Positions 23,201 to 33,466 of a stretch of DNA of 64,000 nucleotides are shown here, in pieces; within the stretch, counting starts at the first letter, position 1; the number at the start of each line of letters is the position of its first letter. The notes beneath the pieces were generated by a model. It did no database searches. It worked only from the letters and a program-made list of their open reading frames with translations, and had not been told where the DNA came from. Both the position numbers and the translations under genes were made by a program. This stretch comes from Cladorrhinum sp. PSN259. Lineage: Eukaryota; Ascomycota; Sordariomycetes; Sordariales; Podosporaceae. The stretch covers positions 124,001 to 188,000 of the forward strand of contig MU867115.1 in NCBI GenBank assembly GCA_033725935.1, read 5' to 3'.

Positions 23201-24888
23201 GCTCTGGGTCGTCATGGAGCTTGGAATGGTACTTTGGAGTCTATGCCCTTCTTCTTGCTGTCTATTTTGTTATAGGCTTCATGAGGTTGTACATTTTGTC
23301 TGCCGGCTCCCTGACGGCTTCCGTACGCATTCACGACACTGTTCTCAACTCTGTCCTGAGCGCGACTCTGAAGTTCTTCGATGATAAATCGTTTGGTCAG
23401 ATAATCAGCTTGTTTGCAGGGGATATGAGGACAGTGGATCAGGATCTCGCCGTGCTGGCCATTGCGACTCTGCACTTCGTGGGGGCGCTCTTAGCCACTA
23501 CGATCCTAATCATCGCCATCACTCCACAGTTCTTCCTGCCAGCGGTCTTCATCTCCTTTGTTTACTACGTCATTGCCAGGATCTACATCATCACATCGAG
23601 CGACCTGAAAGCACTGGAATCAACCCGCCACTCTCCGGTTCTCCAGCATCTGGGTGAGACGCTTTCCGGAATCGTCACCATCCGTGCCTACGGCGCTGAA
23701 AAGGAGTACTCGGAAACCAGTTTAACTTTGCTTCACAGGCTGAACCAGCCTTCATTTTTCTTGGGGGCTACGGAGAGGTGGCTGGTCCTGCGACTCAGTC
23801 TTACAAGTGCCTTTGTTTCTCTGTTTGCTGGGTCATTTTCGATCAGGAGCAGCGAAAATGCAGGCGCAATTGGGTTAAGCATGTCATATGCCATTGTGTT
23901 TTCGGAACAGGTGCTGTGGTTGATCCGATACTACATGGTGACTGCCCAGAATATGACAGCGTAAGTCGTGTAAAATTTACAAAGTGGAAATTCAAAATGC
24001 TAACACCAGATCAGACTACAGCGTGTTCGTGCTTGCATGGACGAAAGCGCCGAGGCACAAGAGGCGAAATCAAACACGGTACCAAGCCAGGAATGGCCTT
24101 CCGCAGGCCTGGTGGAATATCGAGCAGTCTCGGCTCGCTACGCACCCCATTTGGACCCTGTGCTCAGAGATATATCCTTCCGAATCCAGCCTCTAGAGAG
24201 AGTGGGCATAATTGGTCGCACCGGAGCTGGGAAGTCTAGCCTAGCATTGACTTTGCTGCGTGGTCTCGAAATCGAGAGCGGGCAGATTCTGATCGATAGC
24301 TTAGACACGAAGCAGATCGATCTGGATGCGTTGCGAAGCCGGGTCGCTTATGTCCCGCAAGATCCGACTCTCTTTGCAGGCACGCTGCGTCTAAACCTCG
24401 ACCCGTATCACAAACACACGGACAAAGAGATACTCGATGCGTTGATGCGCGTCGGCTTGCTCGATTCTACAGAGGAGGAAGGGAAATTCACAGACCTTAC
24501 TCTCACTCTTACCGAAACCGGTTCCAATATATCCCAGGGTCAGCGGCAGCTTGTGTGCATCGCACGGGCCGTGTTGAAGAGCTCCAAGGTAGTCATCCTA
24601 GATGAAGCAACCGCATCGATCGACCATGAGTCGGACCTCAAGATCCAGGCATGCATCAGGAAAATGGAGGCCACCGTTATAACGGTTGCGCACCGTCTCC
24701 GCACCGTTATCGACTATGACCGTATTATCGGCCTAGATGCGGGGCAATTGAGGGAGTGTGACCACTCGTGGCAGCTCCTTCAGCGCAAAGACGGCATCTT
24801 CAAGGGCATGTGTGACGTGGCAGTTGATCGTGACGAGCTATTTGCCCTTTCGAAAGACGCATGGGAGGCCAGACAAACCGCAGCTTGA
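20250..24888 (+). CDS. ABCC-type (MRP-like) full-length ABC transporter
   Basis: Exporter of organic anions, conjugates or drugs; the substrate is not predictable. Proposed exons 20250-20474, 20522-21018, 21093-23960 and 24015-24888 sum to 1487 aa in one frame. An N-terminal hydrophobic region precedes the linker S-I-F-G-L-W-A-F-A-W-L-D typical of ABCC proteins. NBD1 has Walker A G-A-T-G-S-G-K-S (633-640), signature L-S-G-G-Q (740-744) and Walker B ending L-L-L-D-D, with Asp in place of the catalytic Glu. NBD2 has G-R-T-G-A-G-K-S (from 1264), the altered signature I-S-Q-G-Q (1369-1373) and V-I-L-D-E. Intron 1 is 47 nt with a weak donor. Intron 2 works only with a GC donor (AG|GCGAGT), with a CTAAC branch point and CAG acceptor. 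Intron 3 uses GTAAGT. NBDs are certain; the first two introns are hand-inferred and could instead hide frameshifts. Confidence 0.88.
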
Positions 24889-25012
24889 TGCTCTACACCT
24901 TCTTGATCCTCCTATTTTAGTTGCGACATCTCAAGCATTATCAGATTTTGAATTTTTAAAATACCTTCTCCGTGAACATTATTTGCTGCGCACGCGGAGA
25001 GCAATGAAGCGA

Positions 25013-25217
25013 AGCTATATGGAGGCAAGCTCTTAATCCCCCGACCTCGCTACGCTCGATAATGATTTCGTAGGTAGGTACGTGGCTAGGTAAGGAAGTG
25101 TAAGAGGTAGGGTAGGTCATATAGGGGCAAGCTCCTAAACCCCTGGCCTCACTACGTTCGATAATGACTAATATGTAATAAGTGGCTAGGTAAGAAGGTG
25201 CAAAGTGTAGGGTAAGT
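25013..25217. repeat. Two-copy diverged 102-bp tandem repeat
   Basis: The GGCAAGCTC motif at 25024 recurs at 25126. The following blocks (ACGCTCGATAATGA / ACGTTCGATAATGA, GTGGCTAGGTAAG in both, GTAGGGTAGGTC / GTAGGGTAAGTC) repeat with the same spacing. Many differences are C/T or G/A. The unit has no coding match that I recognise; it may be a relic of a mobile or satellite element. Confidence 0.85.
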
Positions 25218-25984
25218 CGGAAATGTAAGTGCAAAGTGAGCAAACCAAAACTGATTTCTTGTATCACGCCTTCGAGCATGATTATACAATGCAGAGGATG
25301 GACCAGCTTTTTTTAAGGTGGATAGTAATCATTAATTATCACTTATTAGAGGCAAATCAGTCATGAAACGTGCGATCAATTGTCAAAGAGAAAAAGCCTA
25401 TTTCTGAATTCTTTCCAGGGCCCTTGGCAAAGGCTAGGGTGGCTGGCCCTGGCAGGTGGGCAACAAGCCGGGCACATAGCTACAGCTGATCCGAGCCTTG
25501 GCAATAAAGCCCACAAAGAGGGGTTTCGGCTCGGAAACAGTGCATGTGAACAATACAACCAATTTGCGGGACTTTCTGGACCATCTTGCTGTGGAACGTT
25601 ATTTCAGACATCAATCCGATGAATGTAATAGAAGTGATAACTAAACCGTCCCGCTTATATTCGTAAAATATGCAATAATGCGATAGCCATCATCAATAAT
25701 CTGCACCTGCACTCTTGGCAGACTCAGACAGGCAACTTGAAGTTACACAAACCTCAAAATAGAAATGGACTTCAGAATCCCACCCCTCCCGGAGTTGACG
25801 TCCAGCAGTCTCTGACACACGAAAGTCAATGCGTATTGGTGATATCGGAGCTGAAATCATGCAATGTAACCGGCCTAGATTGTCGTTAGTTTCGAACGTC
25901 AGCGGGTGAGAGGACCAACGTTGCAGTGGCTTGGCAATAGTTTTGGAGATGTCAATAGCGAGGGGCGCCACAAAGCTGCAATTC

Positions 25985-25994
25985 ACTATTTAAG
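25985..25994 (+). promoter_or_regulatory. Candidate TATA element of the SDR gene
   Basis: A TATTTAA sequence lies about 175 bp before the ATG at 26162, with a C/T-rich leader between them. This is consistent with a fungal core promoter; it is not proven. Confidence 0.35.
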
Positions 25995-26161
25995 ACCATA
26001 CTATCTAGCAGGCCCCGGTCCGGAACTTTTGAAAAGTTCAAACCTTTCAAACACATCAACAAACCCCGTTTTTTTTCTGTATCATCATCACACTCAATTT
26101 TCTCTACCCAAATTCCTAAGAACCAAGACACACATCCCCTTCAATCTCAACCTCCGACACC

Positions 26162-27360
26162 ATGGCCACCACCACCACCACCACCACAAAGTCCAAAGGC
26201 ACAGTCCTCATCACGGGCCTAAACGGCTACATAGCAGGCGTGATAGCCTTGGCTTTTATAAAAGCAGGCTACTCCGTCCGCGGCACAGTCCGCTCCCTTG
26301 CCTCAGCAAAGCCCATCGTCGATTTTTTTTCCTCCCATCAGTTCTCTCATCAAATCTCCGTCATCGAAGTCCCCGACATCACTCTTGCCTCGGCATTCGA
26401 CGAAGCAGTCAAAGGAGTAACACACATAGCTCACCTCGCTTCCCCTGTTGCCATCAGTTTTGAAGATTCAGCTGCCGTGGTGGAAGCAGCGACTCTGGGG
26501 GCTTTGAGAGTGCTCGAGTCTGCACACAAGGAGTCTGGAGTAAAGTCGGTGGTGTTCATGTCTAGCATTGCTGCTGTTAGGGGGCCTAATCGTGATCTGG
26601 ATGGAGAGGGGCATAGTACGTATACGTACACGGAGAAGGACTGGAATGAGACCTCGCAAAAGGAGGTGGAGAAGCACGGGAAGGACTCGGGGTTTCATGT
26701 TTATGAGTACAGCAAGACCGCTGCTGAGAGGGCTGTTTGGTATGTTAATTTCCTTTTTTTTGGGGTTTTTTTTTTCCCGGTCATTATTTTTTTCAAGGTT
26801 ACTAATCAAACTCACAAATAAAAAGGAACTTTCGCACCACTTTCAAACCCTCCTTCTCAATAACATCCATCAATCCAACATTTGTAGCCGGTCCTCCCCT
26901 CCTAACCCCCTCATCCCCCTCCGAAATCCATCTAACCACAAAAGCAATCTACTTGATCGCCGCCGGCTTTTCCCCCCTATCTCAAGTCGCCATCCCATCC
27001 ATAATTCCTAATACCGGTCACATAGACGCCTACGTGGATGTCCGAGACGTCGCAAGAGCCGTACTCTGGGCCTCGGACGTCGAGAACACCGAAAAGGCAG
27101 ACGGGGAGAGGTATATACTTTGTGCGTGGTACGCGCCCCCTCAGGCTGTTGCGGACATTTTGAGGTCCAAAATTCCAGAGAGACAACAAATAATCGAAAG
27201 GGGGGAGCCGGGCAAGGGGTATGAACCTGACTACACTTTCCCCAAAAACTTCCGGGAGTCGTGGGATGGGAGTAAATTCGTTAGGGCCACGGGACAGGAG
27301 TACATACCCTGGGAGAAGACGGTGCTTGATACTTATGAGCATTTCAAGGGTCTTCTCTGA
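26162..27360 (+). CDS. Extended short-chain dehydrogenase/reductase (Gre2/dihydroflavonol reductase-like)
   Basis: NAD(P)H-dependent reductase of aldehydes or ketones, by family. Two exons, 26162-26739 and 26826-27360, give 370 aa; the junction restores a Trp codon (A-V-W then N-F-R-T-T-F-K-P). The Rossmann motif is T-G-L-N-G-Y-I-A (18-25), followed by R-G-T-V-R-S, the NADP-preferring pattern of Gre2-like enzymes. V-F-M-S-S-I-A-A-V (131-139) holds the catalytic Ser region, and Y181-E-Y-S-K185 is the YxxxK dyad. The C-terminal half has D-V-R-D-V-A-R-A-V-L-W, also typical. N-terminal M-A-T-T-T-T-T-T-T is low complexity. The ATG lies in a CACC-ATGG context. The gene converges on the next one with 202 bp between stops. 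The substrate is unknown; no biosynthetic cluster surrounds it. Confidence 0.9.
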
Positions 27361-27562
27361 GGTGAAGGATAAGGTTAGAAAGATGAGGTGATGAATTAAC
27401 GATTTCTTTATTTTGTTGGTTGTTATTTATTCTTTATTATATCCAAAATGCATTTATCATTGAACCTTTGCGCCTCGTTTGGGGTATTCCAACTCCATAT
27501 TCTCCACAATCAAGATAACCAAGAAAGTTTCCAAAATTATTCCCACCCCCTAGAGCAAAACC

Positions 27563-29368
27563 TTAATGAACAGACCGGTAATAACCGGGAGCATCCGCCG
27601 GAGTCGGAGGATATCCGGGACTCGGGCTTGGATAAACGGGGTCCGGGGTCCCCTGCTTCGTATATGGCCTCTGGTCATCGTACGCGGCCGTATTTGCGTA
27701 TCTAGATTGAGGAGTTCGATTTGGTATCTCCCTCTCTTGAAAACCCACTTGGAGATCATCATATCCAAATTCGGGACTCTGATAGCCTCCGACATGAGGA
27801 CTCTGATATGTAGCCTGTGGACTCTGGTACTCAGTATGCGTAAACAGCCCCGTCCCTGAATGCTCGGTGTTGCTTCTCATCGGAAATTGATAATATGTCG
27901 TCTGAGGTGTCGTATTTGTCCTCTTCGTCTTGTGCTTCCCCCCCAACAATGAATGCATCTCCCTCTCATGCCCATTATTCACCACCATCACTCCCGTCTT
28001 CTGCCCTCCTCCGCCTTCACTAATATCACCATCCTCAACCCTATAGACCTTCCAGCCCTGAGGCAGCCTCTTCTCCAGCGACACCCGCATCCCACCCCAA
28101 AACGAATGCACAAAACTCAACATAGGCGGCAACCAAGTAAAGATGGCCAAATACTGCCCGAACCCCCAGTTCTTCACGTTCTTACTAAAAGTGTTTCCAT
28201 ACGTCTCCTTCATCATCTCCCACGTGTTCAAGAAATACGTCGTATAAACGACCAGGCCAATCAATCCCATAACGCTCGGCAGCGACTGCGCCATCTTCCA
28301 CAAGATCCTGAGTGTAATACAAGACCCTTTCTGCTTTGTCGGCCGGTGCGGATGCATCCAGGGATGATGAACAAGAGCGCCAAATAGTGCCAGGAGAAAA
28401 GCGCCAAAGCCCACCGGAATAAAGTGAAACTTTTTCATATCGAACGGATCTCCTCGGATGGTCGATATCTTTCCCTTTCCAATCCCGCAGGCGAGCTCAG
28501 CAGCGGATGCGTGCATATTCGCCACGCTGGCGTGCGTAGTATACAATGCTATGGTCAGGACCGTGACGACAAGCACGCTCCCCGTCGCGTGGGGGCGCTC
28601 CTTATTGTGCGCCCAATATGAGGCCGCCAACATGACGACCGTCGTCGCACAGAGTTGGGACAGGGCATTGGCCATTAATGCGTCGAAGCGCGTGTCAGTC
28701 TTGTACCGAAATACAAAAGTCGATACGATGACTGCCAGGGCAAAGACAAAGACTGCCGAAAAGAGTTCGTCGACTGTGCCGATGCACGCTGCGCGGAAGG
28801 AGAATCGTTGCTTTTTGGACGGGCGGGCGACGGTTGCTACCAGGGGGCCGAAGGAGAGGACAGAAAATGCGAGGGTGAGGACGAGAAGCATCACGATTGC
28901 CACTATCATGCCTATTCCGACAATATCGGGATTCCCGACTGTGATGTATCCCGATTTGCAGAACTGACGGCCGCACCGGTTGACGACCGCGGATAAAAAG
29001 TCTCTGGTGGCTTCATTGTCTTGCTTGGTTGACTTGTTCCACCATTCCACAATCTCGCCGATGCCGGCGTCGTTCAGAGGGGAGGGAAAGAGGCCCTTGG
29101 CAAAGACGGAAAGGTCGATATAGCCAACATCGAGGTTTGCCGGGTCGAGATGGACCGTTAAAGTGTCGTTTGGTCCATCGGGCTCGATGATGAGACTGCT
29201 GAGGTTGGCTAGAGGGAGAACTCTGGAAGCCGGTTCGCAAATCAATTTGTCGTCTGTCACGTTGCTCACTTGTGTCCAGATGAACTGGGCGAGATTCGAG
29301 ATTTTGAGTTGGTCGAGGTGTTCGAGGACGATGTTCTGGGAGGACATCCACTCGGTAATATTGGCCAT
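27563..29368 (-). CDS. Multispan membrane protein of unknown function, fungal-specific
   Basis: Single exon, 601 aa. An N-terminal region of about 145 residues with several potential N-glycosylation sites (N-V-T, N-L-S, N-K-S) and a C-G-R-Q-F-C pair is followed by about seven hydrophobic segments. Examples are M-I-V-A-I-V-M-L-L-V-L-T-L-A-F near 155-170, V-F-V-F-A-L-A-V-I-V, L-V-V-T-V-L-T-I-A-L-Y, and V-G-F-G-A-F-L-L-A-L-F-G. From residue about 450 the tail is cytosolic-looking, rich in Tyr, Gln, Pro and Ser, with repeated Y-Q-S-P units and P-P-x-P stretches. The topology resembles fungal receptor-like or uncharacterised membrane proteins, but I recognise no named family. The ATG sits at the start of a coherent frame, so the start is fairly secure. 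Confidence 0.82.
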   Translation of the reverse strand: MANITEWMSSQNIVLEHLDQLKISNLAQFIWTQVSNVTDDKLICEPASRVLPLANLSSLIIEPDGPNDTLTVHLDPANLDVGYIDLSVFAKGLFPSPLNDAGIGEIVEWWNKSTKQDNEATRDFLSAVVNRCGRQFCKSGYITVGNPDIVGIGMIVAIVMLLVLTLAFSVLSFGPLVATVARPSKKQRFSFRAACIGTVDELFSAVFVFALAVIVSTFVFRYKTDTRFDALMANALSQLCATTVVMLAASYWAHNKERPHATGSVLVVTVLTIALYTTHASVANMHASAAELACGIGKGKISTIRGDPFDMKKFHFIPVGFGAFLLALFGALVHHPWMHPHRPTKQKGSCITLRILWKMAQSLPSVMGLIGLVVYTTYFLNTWEMMKETYGNTFSKNVKNWGFGQYLAIFTWLPPMLSFVHSFWGGMRVSLEKRLPQGWKVYRVEDGDISEGGGGQKTGVMVVNNGHEREMHSLLGGKHKTKRTNTTPQTTYYQFPMRSNTEHSGTGLFTHTEYQSPQATYQSPHVGGYQSPEFGYDDLQVGFQEREIPNRTPQSRYANTAAYDDQRPYTKQGTPDPVYPSPSPGYPPTPADAPGYYRSVH

Positions 29369-30822
29369 CGTGGGGGAAGCACCACTTCCTCTGGCAAATT
29401 AATGAAGGTAATACATGTGCACTGGGTGAAGAGAAGGGAAGAAAAAGAAGGAAGAAGAAAGAGGAAGGATTTTGCAGAAAGCGGAAGGAAAAAAGAGTCT
29501 CGAACCCAGTTGAAAAAAAAGACAGCGAGGAGAAAGAAGTAATGTCTGGAAATGGCAATTGGGATGCAGGCTGGGATTCCCTCAAATCTTATCTCATTCG
29601 CGCCATTCGAGAGACGCCACCGACCACCCACAACCATCTGAGTGATGGATGGGGTGGGTTTCAAGGTGGCCTTGATTGCATCCACTTCCCCTGCATTTCC
29701 TGCATTTTCCTGCACCTTTGCAGCTCTGCATGCACAGCCAGAGCCTTATGAGGCCAACCAACCTGACCAACATGCCGCATGCTGTGCCGTCGGGACAAGG
29801 GTACTTTTGAGGGGCTTGACCGGGGCTGAGTTGGATCGATAAAGGCTGCGGCTGATGACAGAGGGGATTAACCGCCCATCCGATTTATCATTTCAATGAT
29901 GTGACATGTGTCGCTGCATTGAGTTTAGCAAACTGTTCCACAGACCTGCAGGTTCCACACTGGCAAGGAAAAGAAGCTTTTTTGATGACCCGAAAAAGCA
30001 GCCACCATCCAAACCGGAATATTTAGGGAAACCATTCGGCCATTCGTGGGGGAAAACGGGAAAGAGGAAATGCCAAGTGCCTCTTGTTATTCAAGAGCTA
30101 AATACTGACGTACTACTTGGAAATTTTGTTCAACTATTTTTCATTTCTCTTGAAGGGAATATATTGAGCTATGATCCATCTGTCGTCTACTTCTTCTTCT
30201 CCTTGTTTTCTTTATTTTAGCTTTTTCTGACTCCATTAACGCATCCCTTACAATTCCTTAGACTGCGGGAATCTCGTGTGCTAATTTTAATCGAATCATA
30301 TACTTTTCGGTATCAAGCTCCTGTGGCTTAAAACTGGGTGCGCCACACCTGCAGGAAATCCCGTGTAAAGATGTGATATTACTCATGGGTGGAAGAAAAG
30401 ATAGACACCCACAGTAAGATAGTATATCAATATAAAGTTATCTCTTTTCGTAATTTACAATTCTTTCTTTACCTCTGGCTGAACCTTATTTCAGTTGTGC
30501 ATTTTCTGTGGTGGTGGCATTTATGTGCATAACCCTAACCCCAAAGTTTCCATGAGAAATTTGTCAGTCCCCGCATTTACCAAGTGCACGTTGCACTTTC
30601 CGATCACTACCAAGCGATCGCGCAGAGCTAATTGTATTCCCGGTCATTTCCACCCCACCCGTCACCGACTACCGACTACAACTCGCAACCGATCAACCGC
30701 AATCAACCGACCCCCGGCATATCATCATCAAAAGACTTTCTCATCCAAACATACATTATTCACTTTTTCGTCTATCGCTGATTCAAACATCAAAAGTCGG
30801 CACATTTTCACACCCTTTCCCG
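29369..30822. other. Divergent intergenic region, membrane protein / 2EXR gene
   Basis: About 1.45 kb between two divergent starts, with purine-rich DNA near 29440-29540. No gene or RNA was recognised. A TATAAAG near 30431 is too far from the 2EXR ATG to be assigned with confidence. Confidence 0.5.
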
Positions 30823-32676
30823 ATGGAGATGATCCGCAGACGCGATGGCAGGGTCAAACCTCCCATCGTGCACCCTCCAAAAACCACCATCATTCAGGTC
30901 CCCCCTTGGAGATTTAAGCGATTTTCAGAGTTTCCTGACGAGATTCAGCTCATGATCTGGAAGGCCGCACTAGAGCCCGCGATCAACCACCAGCCAAGAC
31001 TGATTGCTGCCCACACCATGGTCCCACCAATCACCGAGACCCATAAGATGGTTCGCATCCTCGCGCAGACATGCGTCAAGAGCAGAGAAGTCGCCCTGCC
31101 AGTTCTAAAGGCCTGTATGGAGCACGAGAATAGACACTACCTCGCTATTCCAAGCGCCCCGGCAGAGCGTCGTGCCACACCGGCTGCTCAAGCTGCCCTG
31201 ACTGCGCAAGCCCAGGCTCAGGCACAAGCAATCGCCCAGATCGCTCAAGCAGCCGCGGCCTTCATCCCCCCCAACGGGACCCCTGCCATCAATCCTGCCC
31301 TCTTTTTTGCCTTCAACCCTCCAGCGCCTGCTCCGCCTCCTGTCGAACCAAGTGCCCCGACCCCTTTCCGTCAGTTGACGGCCAAACAGCGCCGCACGTA
31401 TAAATTCGCGGGGGCGGGCGAGGACTTGGTTAAGATGCATTACCTATTGAACGGTGTACACAATCATATCCATGTTGATGACGACTACTTTCTCTTTGTC
31501 GACCAAACCGTCAATTTGCTGCTCTACGATACCACGCGGTTCGCATCAATCATCAGCAAGATCCAAAAAGTCATCGTTCCGGCTTCGATCTTGTTCAATC
31601 TTTTCAAACCTCGTCAACACTTTCTTGATGCCCCTCCCCCCGACTGGCTCCCTTCCGTGTGCAAGGAGGCCGTCATCATCTTGCCAGTCTGCGCCGACAT
31701 TCGCGACTTTGACAATGTTTACCGTGAGAGAGTGCACGAGGAAGGCAGCATAAGCATCATTAACAATGATAGCGCTCGATGGTCCGAGGCTTCCGAGATC
31801 CCTTATACTCTGTTGCACTTTTGGACTGACGAGGAGATGGCCCTCTTTGAGGATTCGTTCAAGTCGAGATGGTGCTATCACGTCGAACAGGAGGCTGCTT
31901 CTCAGAGCGATATCGTGACAATTAGCATGCCATCGTATGAGAATGCCGCCACCAGGATTCCTCACCACAATCTGTCGACAGAGGGGCCCCTTGGTGCCAG
32001 GGCTGCCAAGTACAAGGAGCACATTTCTTCGCGCCCACCACAGCAGAACCCGTTTGATCGCCTCAAAGACACTCACCTGTTCCTCGGGCTCTGGCATATT
32101 TGGAGTCGAATCCGCCAGATGCAGCAAACGGTGCCTCAGCTTCGATTTGCACACGTCAAGGGGTTGAGGGCATACAACTTTCTGGCTGAGGCGCAGGGCG
32201 AGACACCCGAGGTTGTCATTCAGGACTGGCAGCAATATATCCCCCGATACTCTTGCAGGGAGATTCACAGCATCCTGAAGAACGAGCGATGGGTTCACCT
32301 CGACACCAAGCGCAGGAGTGAGATATATCCCCGATCGGTCAAGGAGCAGGAACAAGTTCGTCAGTTTACGCTGGAGAGATTAAACCGGGACTTTCCAACG
32401 GGTATGTTGAAGGTTCAGGGTGCCATGGTGCCGCAAAACTGTGATGGTCCGGACTGGTGTGGCCTGAAGGATGAGGAGCACGAATTCAGACTCGATCGGT
32501 GTCACCAGTACGCCTGGCAGGCGTGTATGTTCAAATCGCAAGGGCCCAATTTCTCCTTGGAGGAGGATCCGAGGCAGGATCAGATGTGGCGCATGTGTGG
32601 AAATGCGGGGGATGATGAGATTTTGGGGCCGATTGCCAGCTTGGCAGAAGTGGATGACGATACTGAGTCGGTGTAG
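30823..32676 (+). CDS. 2EXR-domain protein
   Basis: Single exon, 617 aa. After a short basic N-terminus it reads R-F-S-E-F-P-D-E-I-Q-L-M-I-W-K-A-A-L, the defining motif of the fungal 2EXR family (an F-box-like short domain). Then R-I-L-A-Q-T-C-V-K-S-R-E-V and a segment around F-V-D-Q-T-V-N-L-L-L-Y-D complete the domain. An Ala/Gln repeat (A-Q-A-Q-A-Q-A-Q-A) between about 120 and 145 is low complexity, followed by a Pro-rich linker. The remaining 400 residues are globular-looking, with W-Q-Q-Y-I-P-R-Y-S-C-R-E-I and an acidic C-terminus. The family is large in filamentous fungi and its biochemical role is unknown. The ATG at 30823 is the first in frame and follows a C/A-rich leader. Confidence 0.85.
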   Translation: MEMIRRRDGRVKPPIVHPPKTTIIQVPPWRFKRFSEFPDEIQLMIWKAALEPAINHQPRLIAAHTMVPPITETHKMVRILAQTCVKSREVALPVLKACMEHENRHYLAIPSAPAERRATPAAQAALTAQAQAQAQAIAQIAQAAAAFIPPNGTPAINPALFFAFNPPAPAPPPVEPSAPTPFRQLTAKQRRTYKFAGAGEDLVKMHYLLNGVHNHIHVDDDYFLFVDQTVNLLLYDTTRFASIISKIQKVIVPASILFNLFKPRQHFLDAPPPDWLPSVCKEAVIILPVCADIRDFDNVYRERVHEEGSISIINNDSARWSEASEIPYTLLHFWTDEEMALFEDSFKSRWCYHVEQEAASQSDIVTISMPSYENAATRIPHHNLSTEGPLGARAAKYKEHISSRPPQQNPFDRLKDTHLFLGLWHIWSRIRQMQQTVPQLRFAHVKGLRAYNFLAEAQGETPEVVIQDWQQYIPRYSCREIHSILKNERWVHLDTKRRSEIYPRSVKEQEQVRQFTLERLNRDFPTGMLKVQGAMVPQNCDGPDWCGLKDEEHEFRLDRCHQYAWQACMFKSQGPNFSLEEDPRQDQMWRMCGNAGDDEILGPIASLAEVDDDTESV

Positions 32677-32733
32677 GAGTTTTGAGCTCATTCATAATGT
32701 TTATTTCTACCGGACATGATTTTTTTTCTTCGG

Positions 32734-32758
32734 TTTTTTTTTTTTTTTTTTTTTTTTT
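32734..32758. repeat. T25 homopolymer
   Basis: Twenty-five T residues lie about 60 bp after the stop of the 2EXR gene. The tract is likely in the 3' UTR or just beyond; its length is prone to sequencing error. Confidence 0.9.
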
Positions 32759-33364
32759 CTTTCTTCGCCAGGTGTTTCATGATATCTTTTCCAGTGACGT
32801 CATGATCATTTAGGGCATATGAAGATCTTCTACATGCGTGTACAGATCTCAGGGATGCGAGTTCTTGTCGCTGGGATGTCGTGGGTTATCTCTATGGACA
32901 TGGTTGTCAGTTTATTGCATGCATTGCTTGGTTCAACGGGGTCTGTGGGAACTTCAAAAGGCGTGGGTTGCATGGCATTTTATAGGTACGCCTCCCGAAT
33001 GTGGAAGGCCTACAGTGGATTGTTTTACATTGCAGTATGAAAATCGGAGGCGTCTACGATATTAAGTAGGTACATGTATAATATAATTATTGGGAGGAAT
33101 CATTGAAGGTCATCAACTGTGCAGATATGATATCGATCTTTGTTAGCTGTATTATAATGAATTCATAGTTCTTAGTTTTACCCCCTTTCCTTTGGGCTCT
33201 CAAAACATTTCAATCCATAATCCAGTCTATAAAGCAAATCATCACGTATGTTTGTTCTTACCTTTGGTATGTGAGACTGATCACTGAGAAGAGAATGCAT
33301 GCCGAATCCCGCCCGAAGTGGGGATCAGGTTGGTGTCCAGAAAGAGGGGTCATCTCTCCTGCGT

Positions 33365-33424
33365 TTCTTCACCATCTCCTTCACTTCTTCACCATCTCCT
33401 TCACTTCTTCACCATCTCCTTCAC
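33365..33424 (+). repeat. Three copies of a 20-bp pyrimidine-rich repeat
   Basis: The unit TTCTTCACCATCTCCTTCAC occurs three times without change, ending about 42 bp before the aminotransferase ATG. It is therefore in the promoter or 5' UTR. Pyrimidine-rich tracts often mark fungal transcription start regions. Confidence 0.95.
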
Positions 33425-33466
33425 CTCACATCTTCTGACCTTTCTTCAACATTAGTGACCAACAAA

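Larger units (their letters stand above)
24889..26161. other. Intergenic region with diverged tandem repeat
   Basis: The left half holds a two-copy 102-bp repeat. The rest has no supported gene. Just upstream of the SDR gene a TATTTAA box near 25987 and a pyrimidine-rich leader suggest its core promoter. Confidence 0.5.
32677..33466. other. Intergenic region with poly-T tract and 5' repeats
   Basis: It contains a T25 homopolymer just after the 2EXR gene and a 20-bp tandem repeat in the leader of the aminotransferase gene. No gene was recognised. Confidence 0.55.

Noticed and set aside
31546..32355. 269-codon minus-strand frame inside the 2EXR gene
   Set aside because: It is the antisense of a well-supported coding exon with no domain of its own.
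33365..33424. CRISPR-like repeat array
   Set aside because: The three 20-bp units are directly adjacent with no spacers, and the sequence is fungal.
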